A stretch of DNA of 64,000 nt from Pseudomonas psychrophila (lineage in GTDB: Bacteria; Pseudomonadota; Gammaproteobacteria; Pseudomonadales; Pseudomonadaceae): contig NZ_JYKZ01000003.1 in assembly GCF_001043005.1 (NCBI RefSeq), forward strand, positions 1-64,000. Reading direction: 5' to 3'. Of the stretch, positions 35,757 to 45,498 are shown in pieces. Under the pieces are notes generated by a model that did not search any database, was not told the DNA's origin, and worked only from the letters and a program-made list of their open reading frames with translations. The stretch's first letter is position 1. Each line of letters opens with the position of its first letter. Position numbers and translations under genes: made by a program.

Positions 35757-37478
35757 ATGCCCCACTCCTGGCCGGCGGCCGCTATTGCTCAGATGATCCT
35801 CGATGGCTTCGATGATTACCGCGAGCACTTTCGCCAGATCACCGAAGGCGCCCGTGCCCGGTTTGAAGGGGCGTTGTGGCAAGCCGCACAGCTTGCCTCG
35901 GCCGCACGGATCAATCTGTACGAGCATAAAGTCAGTGAAATCAGCCAGGCTTTGCGCAGCACCTTTGCCGGTCAGGATTTGCTGGATGCTGATCAATGGC
36001 CGCGGGTCAAAAGTGCTTATATCCGGCTTATAGATTTGCGCTTTGACGATGAGCTGGCCGAGACCTGGTACAACTCGACCTTTTGCAGCCTGTTCAGTCA
36101 TGACCTGATCAGCGATGGCTGTATGTTTATTCACACCACCCGACCCGCTTTGCGTCAGGCCCGCGCCGCGCAAACCCGCACCTATCGGCCTGCCGGGCAA
36201 TTGAATCAGGCGCTGGCGCAAATTTTTTCCGATTTTGCCTTCGATGAGCCTTACGCCGACTTGCCGGGCGACCTGCACCGGCTCGAAACACTCTTGCGCG
36301 AAAACCTGCCGGATTGGGTGTGTAAAGACCCGCAGTTGAGCATCGAGCTGTTTTCGTCAGTGCTGTACCGCAACAAGGGTGCGTATCTGGTGGGGCGTCT
36401 ATATACACGCGACGAGCAATGGCCGTTGGCGATCGCTTTGCTGCACCGTGAAGGTCAGGGGGTCCAGATTGATGCGCTGATCACCGACGAGGCCGAAGTG
36501 TCGATCATCTTTTCGTTCACCCGCTCGTATTTCATGGTGGATGTGCCGGTGCCTGCAGAGTTCATCGGCTTTCTCAAACGCATCCTGCCCGGCAAGCATG
36601 TGGCTGAGCTGTACACCTCGATCGGCTTTTACAAACACGGCAAGTCCGAGTTTTACCGGGCGCTTATCAATCATCTGGCGACCACCGACGACCGCTTTGT
36701 CATGGCGCCCGGGGTGCGCGGCATGGTCATGACGGTGTTCACCCTGCCAGGGTTCAACACGGTGTTCAAACTGATCAAGGACCGCTTTTCACCGTCGAAA
36801 AACGTCAGTCGCGCCACGGTGATTGAAAAGTACCGACTGGTAAAAAGTGTCGACCGGGTAGGGCGCATGGCGGATACCCAGGAGTTCGCCGACTTTCGCT
36901 TCCCGTTGAGCAAATTCGAGCCCGAGTGCCTGGCCGAGTTGCTGGAAGTCGCGCCTTCAACCGTGGTGGTTGAAGGCGATAACGTATTGATTCGCCACTG
37001 CTGGACCGAGCGACGCATGACTCCGCTCAATCTGTATCTGGAAAACGCCAACAGCGCGCAAATCCGCGAAGCGCTGGACGATTACGGGCTGGCGATCAAG
37101 CAACTGGCTGCGGCCAACATTTTTCCCGGTGACATGCTGCTGAAAAACTTCGGTGTCACCCGCCATGGGCGCGTGGTGTTCTATGACTACGACGAAATCT
37201 GTTACCTGACCGAGGCCAACTTCCGACATATCCCGCAGCCGCGGACCCCTGAAGACGAAATGGCCAGTGAGCCCTGGTACTCCATCGGCCCGTTGGACGT
37301 GTTCCCCGAAGAGTTTCCGCCGTTCCTGTTCGCCGATGCAGGGCAGCGCCGCCTGTTTAACGAGCTGCACGGCGAAATCTACGACGCCGATTACTGGAAA
37401 AGCCTGCAAGCGGCGATTTTGGAGGGCAAGGTGATTGATGTGTTTCCCTACAGGCGCAAGGGACTGGACGCAGCCTGA
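35757..37478 (+). CDS. aceK: isocitrate dehydrogenase kinase/phosphatase
   Basis: A 573-residue bifunctional enzyme that phosphorylates and dephosphorylates isocitrate dehydrogenase, controlling flow between the TCA cycle and glyoxylate shunt. The regulatory N-terminal domain leads into the ATP-binding kinase fold; [14 protein letters not shown] and FGVTRHGR are conserved. It is a lone gene here, not joined to aceBA as in E. coli. Confidence 0.95.
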   Translation: MPHSWPAAAIAQMILDGFDDYREHFRQITEGARARFEGALWQAAQLASAARINLYEHKVSEISQALRSTFAGQDLLDADQWPRVKSAYIRLIDLRFDDELAETWYNSTFCSLFSHDLISDGCMFIHTTRPALRQARAAQTRTYRPAGQLNQALAQIFSDFAFDEPYADLPGDLHRLETLLRENLPDWVCKDPQLSIELFSSVLYRNKGAYLVGRLYTRDEQWPLAIALLHREGQGVQIDALITDEAEVSIIFSFTRSYFMVDVPVPAEFIGFLKRILPGKHVAELYTSIGFYKHGKSEFYRALINHLATTDDRFVMAPGVRGMVMTVFTLPGFNTVFKLIKDRFSPSKNVSRATVIEKYRLVKSVDRVGRMADTQEFADFRFPLSKFEPECLAELLEVAPSTVVVEGDNVLIRHCWTERRMTPLNLYLENANSAQIREALDDYGLAIKQLAAANIFPGDMLLKNFGVTRHGRVVFYDYDEICYLTEANFRHIPQPRTPEDEMASEPWYSIGPLDVFPEEFPPFLFADAGQRRLFNELHGEIYDADYWKSLQAAILEGKVIDVFPYRRKGLDAA

Positions 37479-37485
37479 TGATTGT

Positions 37486-37511
37486 GTGGGCGCGGGCATG
37501 CCCGCGCCCAC
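37486..37511. repeat. short GC-rich palindrome between aceK and hrpA
   Basis: GTGGGCGCGGGC and its inverted copy separated by two bases. It resembles a degenerate REP core and has no T-tract. Confidence 0.7.
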
Positions 37512-37586
37512 CGTTATCCCCGTGTCTGTAGAGCCCAAATCTGCGACAATCCGCCCCCTGCATTTACGAAGAATTCTGCGTACCTG

Positions 37587-40500
37587 ATGACTGACGAATC
37601 GCCTGCTATCGACCAACTGTTGAAAAACCTTGATCAAGCCATGATTGCCGATCGCCATAAGCTGCGGCGGCAACTGCATGAGCTGCGCAAAAAGCCTGAC
37701 GAGGCCAAGCTGGCCGTCTGGGCCGAGCGGGTGCAGGCGTCCTGTGCGCAGGTGACCGCGCGGGCGGCCAGTGTGCCGTTGATTCGCTATGACGAAAACC
37801 TGCCGATTGCCGCCAAGCGCGATGAGATCAAGGCAGCATTGCTCAAGCATCAGGTGCTGATTCTGGCGGGTGAGACCGGTTCGGGCAAAACCACCCAGTT
37901 GCCGAAAATCTGCCTTGAAATCGGCCGTGGTCAGCACGGCCTGATCGGCCACACCCAGCCACGCCGGATTGCTGCGCGCAGTGTCGCGAGCCGTGTGGCC
38001 GAAGAACTGGGTACGCCCCTGGGTGCTTTGGTCGGCTATCAGGTACGGTTTGAGGATCAGAGCGACTCCAATACCCTGGTCAAGCTGATGACCGACGGTA
38101 TCCTGCTGGCCGAAACCCAGCACGACCGCTATCTCGAACGCTATGACACGATCATCGTCGACGAAGCCCACGAACGCAGCCTGAACATCGACTTCCTGCT
38201 GGGCTATCTGAAGATTCTGCTGCCGCGCCGTCCAGACCTGAAAGTCATCATCACTTCGGCGACCATCGATCTGGAGCGCTTCTCCAAACACTTCAATGAC
38301 GCACCCATCGTCGAAGTGTCGGGCCGTACCTTCCCGGTCGAAACCTGGTATCGCCCGCTGACCTCCGAGCAGGACGAAGAGGGCAACAATGTCGAAGAAG
38401 ACCTGAGTGTCGATCAGGCCATCATTGCCACCCTGGACGAGATTGCAGCCTTCGAACGCAGCGAGCGCAAAAGCCCGGGCGACGTGCTGGTGTTTCTGCC
38501 CGGAGAGCGCGAGATTCGCGATGCCGCCGACATGCTGCGCAAGGCCCAGCTCAAGCACACCGAAATCCTGCCTTTGTATGCGCGGCTGTCACCTGCCGAA
38601 CAACAGCGGATTTTCCAGTCCCACCCGGGGCGCCGTGTGGTGCTGGCCACCAACGTGGCCGAAACGTCGCTGACGGTGCCTGGTATTCGCTATGTGATCG
38701 ACAGTGGTACTGCACGTATCAGCCGTTACAGCTATCGGGCCAAAGTGCAGCGTTTGCCGATCGAGGCGATTTCCCAGGCCAGTGCCAACCAGCGCAAAGG
38801 CCGTTGTGGTCGAGTCGAGCCCGGGATTTGCGTACGTTTGTACGCTGAAGAAGACTTTAACGGTCGCCCGGAGTTTACCGATCCGGAGATTTTGCGTACC
38901 AACCTTGCGGCAGTAATCCTGCAGATGCTGAACTTGCGTCTGGGCGAGATTACGGCGTTTCCGTTTATCGAGCCGCCAGATGGCAAGGCGATCACCGACG
39001 GATTCAACCTGCTGCAAGAGTTGTCGGCAGTGAACCGTGAAAATCAGCTGACCCCGCTGGGACGCCAGCTGGCGCGCTTGCCGGTGGACCCGCGCATGGG
39101 TCGTATGCTGCTCGAAGCCGCCAAGCTGGGCAGCTTGCAGGAAGTGTTGATTGTCGCCAGTGCGATGTCGGTGCAAGACCCGCGTGAACGTCCGCCTGAG
39201 CGTCAACAAGCGGCGGATCAGGCCCACGCACAATGGAAAGATGTTGACTCCGATTTCGCTGGTTTGATCAACGTCTGGCGTGGTTTTGAAGAGCAACGCC
39301 AGGCCCTGACAGCCAGCCCGTTGCGCAACTGGTGTCGCAAGAACTTCCTCAATTACCTGCGGTTGCGCGAGTGGCGTGATTCCCATCGTCAGTTGAGCCT
39401 GATCTGCCGTGACATGCAGCTCACGGTCAACCAAGAGCCGGCCGACTACCCGAAATTGCACAAGGCGGTGCTGTCCGGTTTGCTGAGCCAGATCGGTCAA
39501 AAAACCGAAGACGGCGATTACCTGGGCGCGCGTCAGCGCCGGTTCTGGATTCATCCTTCCTCTGGCCTGGGTAAAAAACGCCCGCAGTGGTTGATGACTG
39601 CTGAACTGGTAGAAACCACCAAGCTGTATGCGCGCATGGTGGCCAAGATCGAACCTGACTGGATCGAGCCGCTGGCCGGGCATTTGATCAAAAAGAATTA
39701 TTTCGAACCGCACTGGGAGAAGAAGCGCGGGCAAGTGGTGGCTTACGAGCAAATCACCTTGTTCGGCCTGATCGTGGTCGGCCGCCGTGCCGTGCACTAC
39801 GGGCCGATTGACCCCGTGATGTCCCGTGAGCTGTTTATCCGAGAAGGGTTGGTGCGAGGCGAGATTCAGTCCCGTGCCAAGTGCCTGACTGCCAATGCGC
39901 AGTTGCTGGAGCAGCTCGACGAGCTGGAGGCCAAGGCCCGTCGTCGGGATATCCTGGCCGACGAAGAAACCCTGTATGCGTTCTATGACGCCCGTCTGCC
40001 CGCCGAGATTCATCAAACCGCGACCTTTGACAGCTGGTACCGGGTTAACAGTCAGAAAGACCCGCAGCTGTTGATCATGCGCGAAGAAGACGTGCTGGCC
40101 CGCGAAGCCACTGAAATCACCGCCAGGCATTATCCGGACACTCTGCACTTGGGTGATTTGACCCTTGAGCTGAGCTATCACTTTGAGCCCAACCACCCCC
40201 GTGACGGGGTGACGGTCAAGGTGCCTGCGCCGCTGCTGCCGGTATTGCCGCCCGAGCGCTTGGAATGGCTGGTGCCCGGCATGATCGAAGCCAAGTGCAT
40301 TGCTCTGGTGCGCAGTTTGCCCAAGGCGTTGCGCAAAAACTTTGTACCGGTGCCTGACTTCATCAAGGCGGCCCTGGAGCGCATGGAGTTTGCTCAAGGC
40401 TCACTGCCGCAGACCCTGGGCCGAGAACTGCTGCGCATGACGGGCGCACGGGTGAGTGACGAGGCGTGGGCAGAAGCCGCGCTGCAGGTCGAGAATCACC

Positions 40501-41498
40501 TGAAGATGAACATTGAAGTGGTCGACGCGGACGGCAAGTTCCTGGGCGAAGGCCGTGATCTGGCCGAGTTGACGGCGCGCTTCGCCCAGGCCAGCCAGGC
40601 GGCACTGGCCGTACCGCAAACAGCCAAGAACCAGCTGCCGGTCGAGGCCAAGGTGTTCGCCCCGGTTGCCGAAAAGACCCAGCAGAAGATCGCGGGCCTG
40701 TCGATGACGGTTTACCCGGCGCTGGTGGAAGAGGGCAACACGGTCAAGGAAGGACGCTTTTCGACCCCGGCCGAGGCTGAGTATCAGCATCGCCGTGCGT
40801 TGCAGCGTTTGTTGATGCAACAACTGGCTGAACCCGCGAAGTTCCTGCGCGGCAAATTGCCGGGGCTGACCGAGCTGGGCTTGCTATACCGCGAACTGGG
40901 CCGGGTTGAAAGCCTGGTTGAGGACATTCTGCTGGCCAGCCTCGACAGCTGCATCCTTGAAGGCGAAGCGGTATTGCCCCGTGATGGCGCCGGGCTGGCG
41001 TCGCTTGCCGAGCGCAAGCGTGGTGCCTGGACCGAGCATGCGGAAAAACTGGCCAGACTGACGCTGGATATCCTCAAGCTTTGGCACGGTCTGCAAAAGC
41101 GTTTCAAGGGCAAGATCGATCTGGCCCAGGCCGTTGCCCTGAATGACATCAAGCAGCAGTTGAGCCACCTGGTGTATCCGGGGTTTGTCCGCGAAACTCC
41201 GGCCCTGTGGCTCAAGGAGCTGCCGCGCTACCTCAAGGCGATAGAAATGCGCCTCGAAAAACTGCCGGGCCAGGTGCAGAAAGACCGGGTCTGGAGTGGT
41301 GAGCTCAGCGGGTTGTGGGCGCAGTATCAAGCCCGTGCCACCAAGCATGCCCAGGAAGGCAAACGCGACCCGCAGCTTGAGCTGTACCGCTGGTGGCTGG
41401 AGGAATACCGCGTATCGTTGTTCGGCCAGCAACTGGGCACCAAGGTGCCTATTTCGGACAAGCGCCTGAGCAAGCAGTGGAGTGCGGTGGACGCATAG
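37587..41498 (+). CDS. hrpA: ATP-dependent RNA helicase HrpA
   Basis: A 1303-residue DEAH helicase. Walker A is GETGSGKTT, the Walker B is DEAH in VDEAHERSL, motif III is SAT and motif VI is QRKGRCGR. The C-terminal half matches the HA2/OB and long HrpA-specific regions. The ATG at 37587 gives the length of E. coli HrpA (1300). HrpA acts on structured mRNA and stalled ribosomes. Confidence 0.95.
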   Translation: MTDESPAIDQLLKNLDQAMIADRHKLRRQLHELRKKPDEAKLAVWAERVQASCAQVTARAASVPLIRYDENLPIAAKRDEIKAALLKHQVLILAGETGSGKTTQLPKICLEIGRGQHGLIGHTQPRRIAARSVASRVAEELGTPLGALVGYQVRFEDQSDSNTLVKLMTDGILLAETQHDRYLERYDTIIVDEAHERSLNIDFLLGYLKILLPRRPDLKVIITSATIDLERFSKHFNDAPIVEVSGRTFPVETWYRPLTSEQDEEGNNVEEDLSVDQAIIATLDEIAAFERSERKSPGDVLVFLPGEREIRDAADMLRKAQLKHTEILPLYARLSPAEQQRIFQSHPGRRVVLATNVAETSLTVPGIRYVIDSGTARISRYSYRAKVQRLPIEAISQASANQRKGRCGRVEPGICVRLYAEEDFNGRPEFTDPEILRTNLAAVILQMLNLRLGEITAFPFIEPPDGKAITDGFNLLQELSAVNRENQLTPLGRQLARLPVDPRMGRMLLEAAKLGSLQEVLIVASAMSVQDPRERPPERQQAADQAHAQWKDVDSDFAGLINVWRGFEEQRQALTASPLRNWCRKNFLNYLRLREWRDSHRQLSLICRDMQLTVNQEPADYPKLHKAVLSGLLSQIGQKTEDGDYLGARQRRFWIHPSSGLGKKRPQWLMTAELVETTKLYARMVAKIEPDWIEPLAGHLIKKNYFEPHWEKKRGQVVAYEQITLFGLIVVGRRAVHYGPIDPVMSRELFIREGLVRGEIQSRAKCLTANAQLLEQLDELEAKARRRDILADEETLYAFYDARLPAEIHQTATFDSWYRVNSQKDPQLLIMREEDVLAREATEITARHYPDTLHLGDLTLELSYHFEPNHPRDGVTVKVPAPLLPVLPPERLEWLVPGMIEAKCIALVRSLPKALRKNFVPVPDFIKAALERMEFAQGSLPQTLGRELLRMTGARVSDEAWAEAALQVENHLKMNIEVVDADGKFLGEGRDLAELTARFAQASQAALAVPQTAKNQLPVEAKVFAPVAEKTQQKIAGLSMTVYPALVEEGNTVKEGRFSTPAEAEYQHRRALQRLLMQQLAEPAKFLRGKLPGLTELGLLYRELGRVESLVEDILLASLDSCILEGEAVLPRDGAGLASLAERKRGAWTEHAEKLARLTLDILKLWHGLQKRFKGKIDLAQAVALNDIKQQLSHLVYPGFVRETPALWLKELPRYLKAIEMRLEKLPGQVQKDRVWSGELSGLWAQYQARATKHAQEGKRDPQLELYRWWLEEYRVSLFGQQLGTKVPISDKRLSKQWSAVDA

Positions 41499-41542
41499 AG
41501 GCCACTGATAACGGGATGCCTTGTTACCGGCCAAGGCCCCCT

Positions 41543-41593
41543 GTGGGAGCGAGCCTGCTCGCGAAAGATCTTTGCGAGCAGGCTCGCTCCCAC
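41543..41593. repeat. REPIN, family A
   Basis: A 51-base palindromic pair starting GTGGGAGCGAGCCTGCTCGC, between hrpA and the KASIII gene. Confidence 0.9.
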
Positions 41594-41703
41594 AGTTTAA
41601 GTTTCTGCAGTGGCGCTCATCGCGCGTGCAAATGACGCCAAATGCTGGCGTTTATGGCAAACTTCGCGGCTATCGACACCTGAATACCTATAGAGGAACG
41701 ACC

Positions 41704-42825
41704 GTGCATAACGTCGTCATCAGCGGCACCGGCCTGTATACCCCGGCCAACAGCATCTCCAACGAAGAGCTGGTGCAGTCTTTCAATACCTACGTGCAAC
41801 AGTTCAATGCGGACAACGCCGCGGCTATCGAGGCCGGTGAAATCCAGCCTCTGGCCGAATCGAGCGCTGCATTTATTGAAAAGGCATCGGGCATCAAAAG
41901 CCGGTTTGTGATGGACAAGGACGGCATCCTCGACCCACAACGCATGCGCCCGCACTTGTCGGCCCGCAGCAACGACGAAATGTCCGTGCTCTGCGAAATG
42001 GCCGTTGGCGCCGCCAAACAGGCGCTGGAACGAGCGGGCAAAACAGCTGCCGACATCGACGGCGTGATTGTGGCGTGCTCTAACCTGCAACGTCCGTACC
42101 CTGCGATTGCCATTGAAGTGCAACACGCGCTGGGTATCCAGGGTTTTGGTTTTGACATGAACGTGGCCTGTTCTTCGGCAACCTTCGGCATCCAGACCGC
42201 CAGCAACAGCGTCCAGTTGGGGCAAGCCCGCGCAGTGCTGCTGATCAGCCCTGAAGTGTGCACCGGTCACTTGAACTTCCGTGACCGTGACAGCCACTTC
42301 ATCTTTGGTGATGCGGCGACTGCGGTGGTTGTCGAGCGCGCAGATCTGGCGACGTCCGAGCATCAGTTCGATATCGTCAGCACCAAATTGCTGACCACGT
42401 TCTCCAACAACATCCGCAACAACTTCGGTTTCCTTAACCGTGCTTCTGACGAGCCTGCCGACAGCCCGGACAAACTGTTCGTTCAAGAAGGCCGCAAGGT
42501 ATTCCGCGACGTGTGCCCGATGGTGGCTGAACTGATCGGTCAGCATCTGCAAGAAAACCAGCTGGACGTGGAACAGGTGAAGCGGTTTTGGCTGCACCAG
42601 GCCAACCTGAGCATGAACCACTTGATCGTGCGCAAGCTGCTGGGGCGCGAAGCTTCGATCGAAGAAGCACCGGTCATTCTCGACACCTACGCCAACACCA
42701 GTTCGGCCGGTTCGGTTATTGCTTTTCACACGTATCAGGATGATCTGCCAAGCGGTGCGCTGGCGGTACTCAGCTCGTTCGGTGCAGGTTATTCGATCGG
42801 CAGTGTGATTTTGCGCAAGCGTTAA
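41704..42825 (+). CDS. beta-ketoacyl-ACP synthase III (octanoyl-CoA type, PA3286-like)
   Basis: A 373-residue KASIII, longer than FabH (about 320). The nucleophile Cys156 is in NVACSSATFG; catalytic His and Asn are in WLHQANLSMN and in the C-terminal region. It starts with GTG after GAGGA. The order KASIII-ECF sigma-anti-sigma matches P. aeruginosa PA3286-PA3284, where PA3286 condenses octanoyl-CoA with malonyl-ACP and feeds beta-oxidation products into synthesis. Specificity is inferred. Confidence 0.85.
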   Translation: MHNVVISGTGLYTPANSISNEELVQSFNTYVQQFNADNAAAIEAGEIQPLAESSAAFIEKASGIKSRFVMDKDGILDPQRMRPHLSARSNDEMSVLCEMAVGAAKQALERAGKTAADIDGVIVACSNLQRPYPAIAIEVQHALGIQGFGFDMNVACSSATFGIQTASNSVQLGQARAVLLISPEVCTGHLNFRDRDSHFIFGDAATAVVVERADLATSEHQFDIVSTKLLTTFSNNIRNNFGFLNRASDEPADSPDKLFVQEGRKVFRDVCPMVAELIGQHLQENQLDVEQVKRFWLHQANLSMNHLIVRKLLGREASIEEAPVILDTYANTSSAGSVIAFHTYQDDLPSGALAVLSSFGAGYSIGSVILRKR

Positions 42826-42870
42826 TCGACAACTCCCCGCTCCAACAGACTCCAGGCAGACGAGGTATCC

Positions 42871-43482
42871 ATGTCAGTTGCTGACGACTCTCAACTGCTC
42901 AAGCGTCTGTTGGCGGGCGAGCAATCGGCTTTTCGCGAGTTGGTCACTACCTACCAAAGTGCCATGCGTGCAGTGGCTTATGCCATCGTCGGCAGCCGTC
43001 ATGCCGATGAAGCCGTGCAAGATGCGTGGCTGTCAGTTGTGCGCAATCTGGCCGGATTCGAAGGTCGCTCCAGCCTCAAGACCTGGCTGCTGACCATCAC
43101 CGCCAACTCGGCGAAAAACCGCTACAAGCAAAATCGCCGCGAAGTGTTGCTCGACGATCTACCCTCGCCCCACGGCACCATCGATGACGACCGGTTCAGC
43201 GGCGATGGCCACTGGTTGCTGGCGCCGTTTGCCTGGCATCAAGACACGCCTGAAGCCTTGCTCACAGAAGATGAATTGCGTGAATGCCTGGAGCACACGA
43301 TGCTCAGCCTGCCGCAGTTACAAAGCAGTGTGCTGCTGTTGCGCGAGCGCCAGGGGCTGGAGCTGGAGGAGATTTGTAATTTACTGGAGATATCGCTCTC
43401 TAATGCTCGAGTGCTGGTGCATCGAGCCCGGCTTAAAGTCTTTGCCACTGTGGAGCATTTTGAGGAAACCGGCGAATGTTGA
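42871..43482 (+). CDS. ECF-family RNA polymerase sigma factor
   Basis: A 203-residue ECF sigma with region 2 (AYAIVGSRHADEAVQDAWLS) and region 4 (LPQLQSSVLLLRERQGLELE). It overlaps the following anti-sigma gene by 7 bases and sits 45 bases after KASIII. Target genes are unknown; an autoregulated promoter is possible but was not identified. Confidence 0.9.
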   Translation: MSVADDSQLLKRLLAGEQSAFRELVTTYQSAMRAVAYAIVGSRHADEAVQDAWLSVVRNLAGFEGRSSLKTWLLTITANSAKNRYKQNRREVLLDDLPSPHGTIDDDRFSGDGHWLLAPFAWHQDTPEALLTEDELRECLEHTMLSLPQLQSSVLLLRERQGLELEEICNLLEISLSNARVLVHRARLKVFATVEHFEETGEC

Positions 43483-43703
43483 CCTGCAAACAGCAAGTAG
43501 CACGCTCAAGCGACTATCTGGATGGCCAGCTGAGTATTCGTGAGCGGCTGTTGGTGCGTCATCACCTGATGTTTTGTCCGAACTGCCGACGTTTTATCAA
43601 GCACATGCGCTTGATGAGCGTCACGTTGAAAAAGCTTCCCGAACCGTTGCCCGCAGACCTTGAGCAAACAGTTGAGCGGATGATGCGCGAGCAATCGCGC
43701 TAA
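43476..43703 (+). CDS. zinc-binding anti-sigma factor-like protein
   Basis: A 75-residue zf-HC2 protein. The ZAS motif HHLMFCPNC gives the H-x3-C-x2-C zinc site. It has no membrane segment, so it should be cytoplasmic. It overlaps the ECF sigma gene by 7 bases, the usual sigma/anti-sigma coupling. It probably binds and restrains the sigma until a redox or zinc signal. Confidence 0.85.
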   Translation: MLTCKQQVARSSDYLDGQLSIRERLLVRHHLMFCPNCRRFIKHMRLMSVTLKKLPEPLPADLEQTVERMMREQSR

Positions 43704-43779
43704 GAAGGGGCAAGAGCGAGGCTGCCGTCGGTGGATGTCAGGGGGGCCGACGCCAACCTCGCTTTGCTTTCAGACACAA

Positions 43780-43809
43780 GACGCCGAATAAGTTCGGCGT
43801 CCTGTTTGT
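43780..43809. terminator. terminator between anti-sigma and porin genes
   Basis: Stem GACGCCGAA / TTCGGCGTC with loop TAAG, followed by CTGTTTGTT on the plus strand. It lies between two convergent 3' ends. Confidence 0.75.
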
Positions 43810-43835
43810 TACGTGAAACGCTTTGTCATTGGATC

Positions 43836-45128
43836 TTAGAACTTGGCTTCCAGGTCCAGCTGCAAGGTGTTGGCCTTGGCATCTTTTTGCGTGGACGTTA
43901 CGTAGTCAGCCTTGGTCAGGAAGTAAGTCAGGCCGACACCAAAGTTCTTGTCGATTTCGTAACCCACTTTGAACTTGTGACCGCGCGAACCAGTAGTACC
44001 GTTGGCAAAGTCAGAGTCGGTGAAGGCGCCGACCACTGCGTTACGCTGAAGGTCGCGGTAGTTATAGTCCAGGCTGAAGGCGTTGAGCTTGCTCTTGAAA
44101 CCCACCAGCCAGGCGTCGTCCTGGTCGCTGTCGGTGGCTGCGTTGTGTACGTACTGGCCATACAGCGACAGAGGCAGCGGCAGGTTGGCGATATCGACCT
44201 GGCCGAAACCTTCGTACAGGCGGAACTCGCTGGTGCTGTTGCCGTTAACGGCCAGGGCGCAAGGGGTCGTCTTGGTCCCGGTGGCAGGGCAGGCGCTGTC
44301 CTTGTCATTGTCGTAGCTGTAAACGCTACCGCCCAAGGTAACTTTCAGGCTGTCTGTGGGTGCGAATTTTGCACCCAACTGACCTGCGTATAGACGCAAG
44401 TCATGACGAAATTGCACGCCGTCGCCGTCGACGTTGTCCTTGAGGGTGTAGTAACCGGCGCTACCGAACATTTCGACGCCGCTGTTACCCAGATTGTGCT
44501 TGTAAGTGGCAGCCAGGCCTTCCGGGTTGATATCACTATCCCAGATCACATCACCCATGCTGACCCAGGGCTGTGCCATCTTGCCGGCGATCAAGTGCAG
44601 GTCCTTGACGGCGGTCGGGTGGTAGTCGATGAAGGCCATGTCCAGCCACAGCTGCTTCTTGTCGAAGTAGTTGTCCAGATCCTGGTTGGTGGAGCGCGCA
44701 TCGTCGCCGCCGCCTGTGGCGATACGAATACCGGTGTTCACTTGCGGATTGATCTCGGTGTAAGCGCCCAGACGGGCACGAATGCGCTGACGGTCCTTGT
44801 TCTTGCCATCGGACTCGCCGTCGATCTTGATGTTTTCGTGACGAACCCGGACATCCCCCTTGAGTTCGGTTTTGGCTGCCCAGGCGACTTTTTGTTCAAA
44901 GGCGGTGAGGTCGGATTTTTTGACCTGATTGGCAGCAGCTTCTTGCTTGGCTTGATTCTCACTGGCGAGTTCGGTTTGCAGTTCGGAGTATTGGGCCGGC
45001 GAAATGGAACCGTTGGCTTTAAGCATTTCGAGCAGTTTGGCATCGACCGCAGCGCTGGCCGGAACGCTCATGGCCAGTACCAGGCCACCACACAGTCCAG
45101 CCGCAACCCGTGTAGAAACAAAACGCAT
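43836..45128 (-). CDS. outer-membrane porin (Porin_5-type)
   Basis: A 430-residue protein with a signal peptide (about 1-26, cleavage after ASA), a helical stretch rich in Lys/Asn (about 30-80), and a beta-barrel body ending in Phe. Alternating hydrophobic strands with Asp/Asn/Gly turns run to the C-terminal LDLEAKF. The family is annotated as putative porin. Substrate unknown. Divergent from the GNAT gene. Confidence 0.85.
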   Translation of the reverse strand: MRFVSTRVAAGLCGGLVLAMSVPASAAVDAKLLEMLKANGSISPAQYSELQTELASENQAKQEAAANQVKKSDLTAFEQKVAWAAKTELKGDVRVRHENIKIDGESDGKNKDRQRIRARLGAYTEINPQVNTGIRIATGGGDDARSTNQDLDNYFDKKQLWLDMAFIDYHPTAVKDLHLIAGKMAQPWVSMGDVIWDSDINPEGLAATYKHNLGNSGVEMFGSAGYYTLKDNVDGDGVQFRHDLRLYAGQLGAKFAPTDSLKVTLGGSVYSYDNDKDSACPATGTKTTPCALAVNGNSTSEFRLYEGFGQVDIANLPLPLSLYGQYVHNAATDSDQDDAWLVGFKSKLNAFSLDYNYRDLQRNAVVGAFTDSDFANGTTGSRGHKFKVGYEIDKNFGVGLTYFLTKADYVTSTQKDAKANTLQLDLEAKF

Positions 45129-45498
45129 TGTGAATCTCCCAGTGCTGAGATGGCCCTAGCCACCCCAATAAAAATCGGCCCTTAGCGGGCTCACGTTAAC
45201 GAGGCTTGGGTGTGTCATGAGCGTGTTGGCAAACAGGTCACTCATAACCTCGTGATCTAAGAAGCGGCGCCAGTATCGCGGCTGGATATGACAGAAAAGT
45301 GGCAGTCTGATAGCAAGTCCGTGACACTCGCTGACCGCGCTGCAGAGGCCAGAAAACCTGTTGGAGCCGGGTTTGCTCTCAAAGACCTCACCGCAAGATG
45401 CGCGGCAAACCGTTGCGCCTGTATCGCCGGCAAGCCAGCACCCACCTGGGTTGCGGTGCTACCATCGCGGCTCACATGCCACGCTCCGGGGACTCTCA
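45129..45498. other. intergenic region with degenerate REP pair
   Basis: About 370 bases between divergent porin and GNAT genes. It contains a decayed REPIN (45360-45446) and probably the porin promoter. An open frame runs through the region into the GNAT gene but its translation looks like repeat sequence. Nothing else recognised. Confidence 0.45.
45360..45446. repeat. degenerate REP pair (third type)
   Basis: GTTGGAGCCGGGTTTGCT on the left and ATCGCCGGCAAGCCAGCACC on the right resemble the pseudomonad REP core in inverted orientation with several mismatches. Confidence 0.5.

Noticed and set aside
36957..38558. 533-codon open frame antisense to aceK and hrpA
   Set aside because: It spans the ends of two genuine genes on the other strand, and its translation lacks any domain or signal.
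38589..40397. 602-codon open frame antisense to hrpA
   Set aside because: It is a shadow of hrpA, created by high GC3. The translation is rich in His/Gln/Arg and shows no domain, while the hrpA frame has all helicase motifs.
22080..41593. GTGGGAGCGAGCCTGCTCGC repeats as a CRISPR array
   Set aside because: Copies are isolated palindromic pairs thousands of bases apart, as in REP/REPIN sequences; no spacer array and no cas genes.
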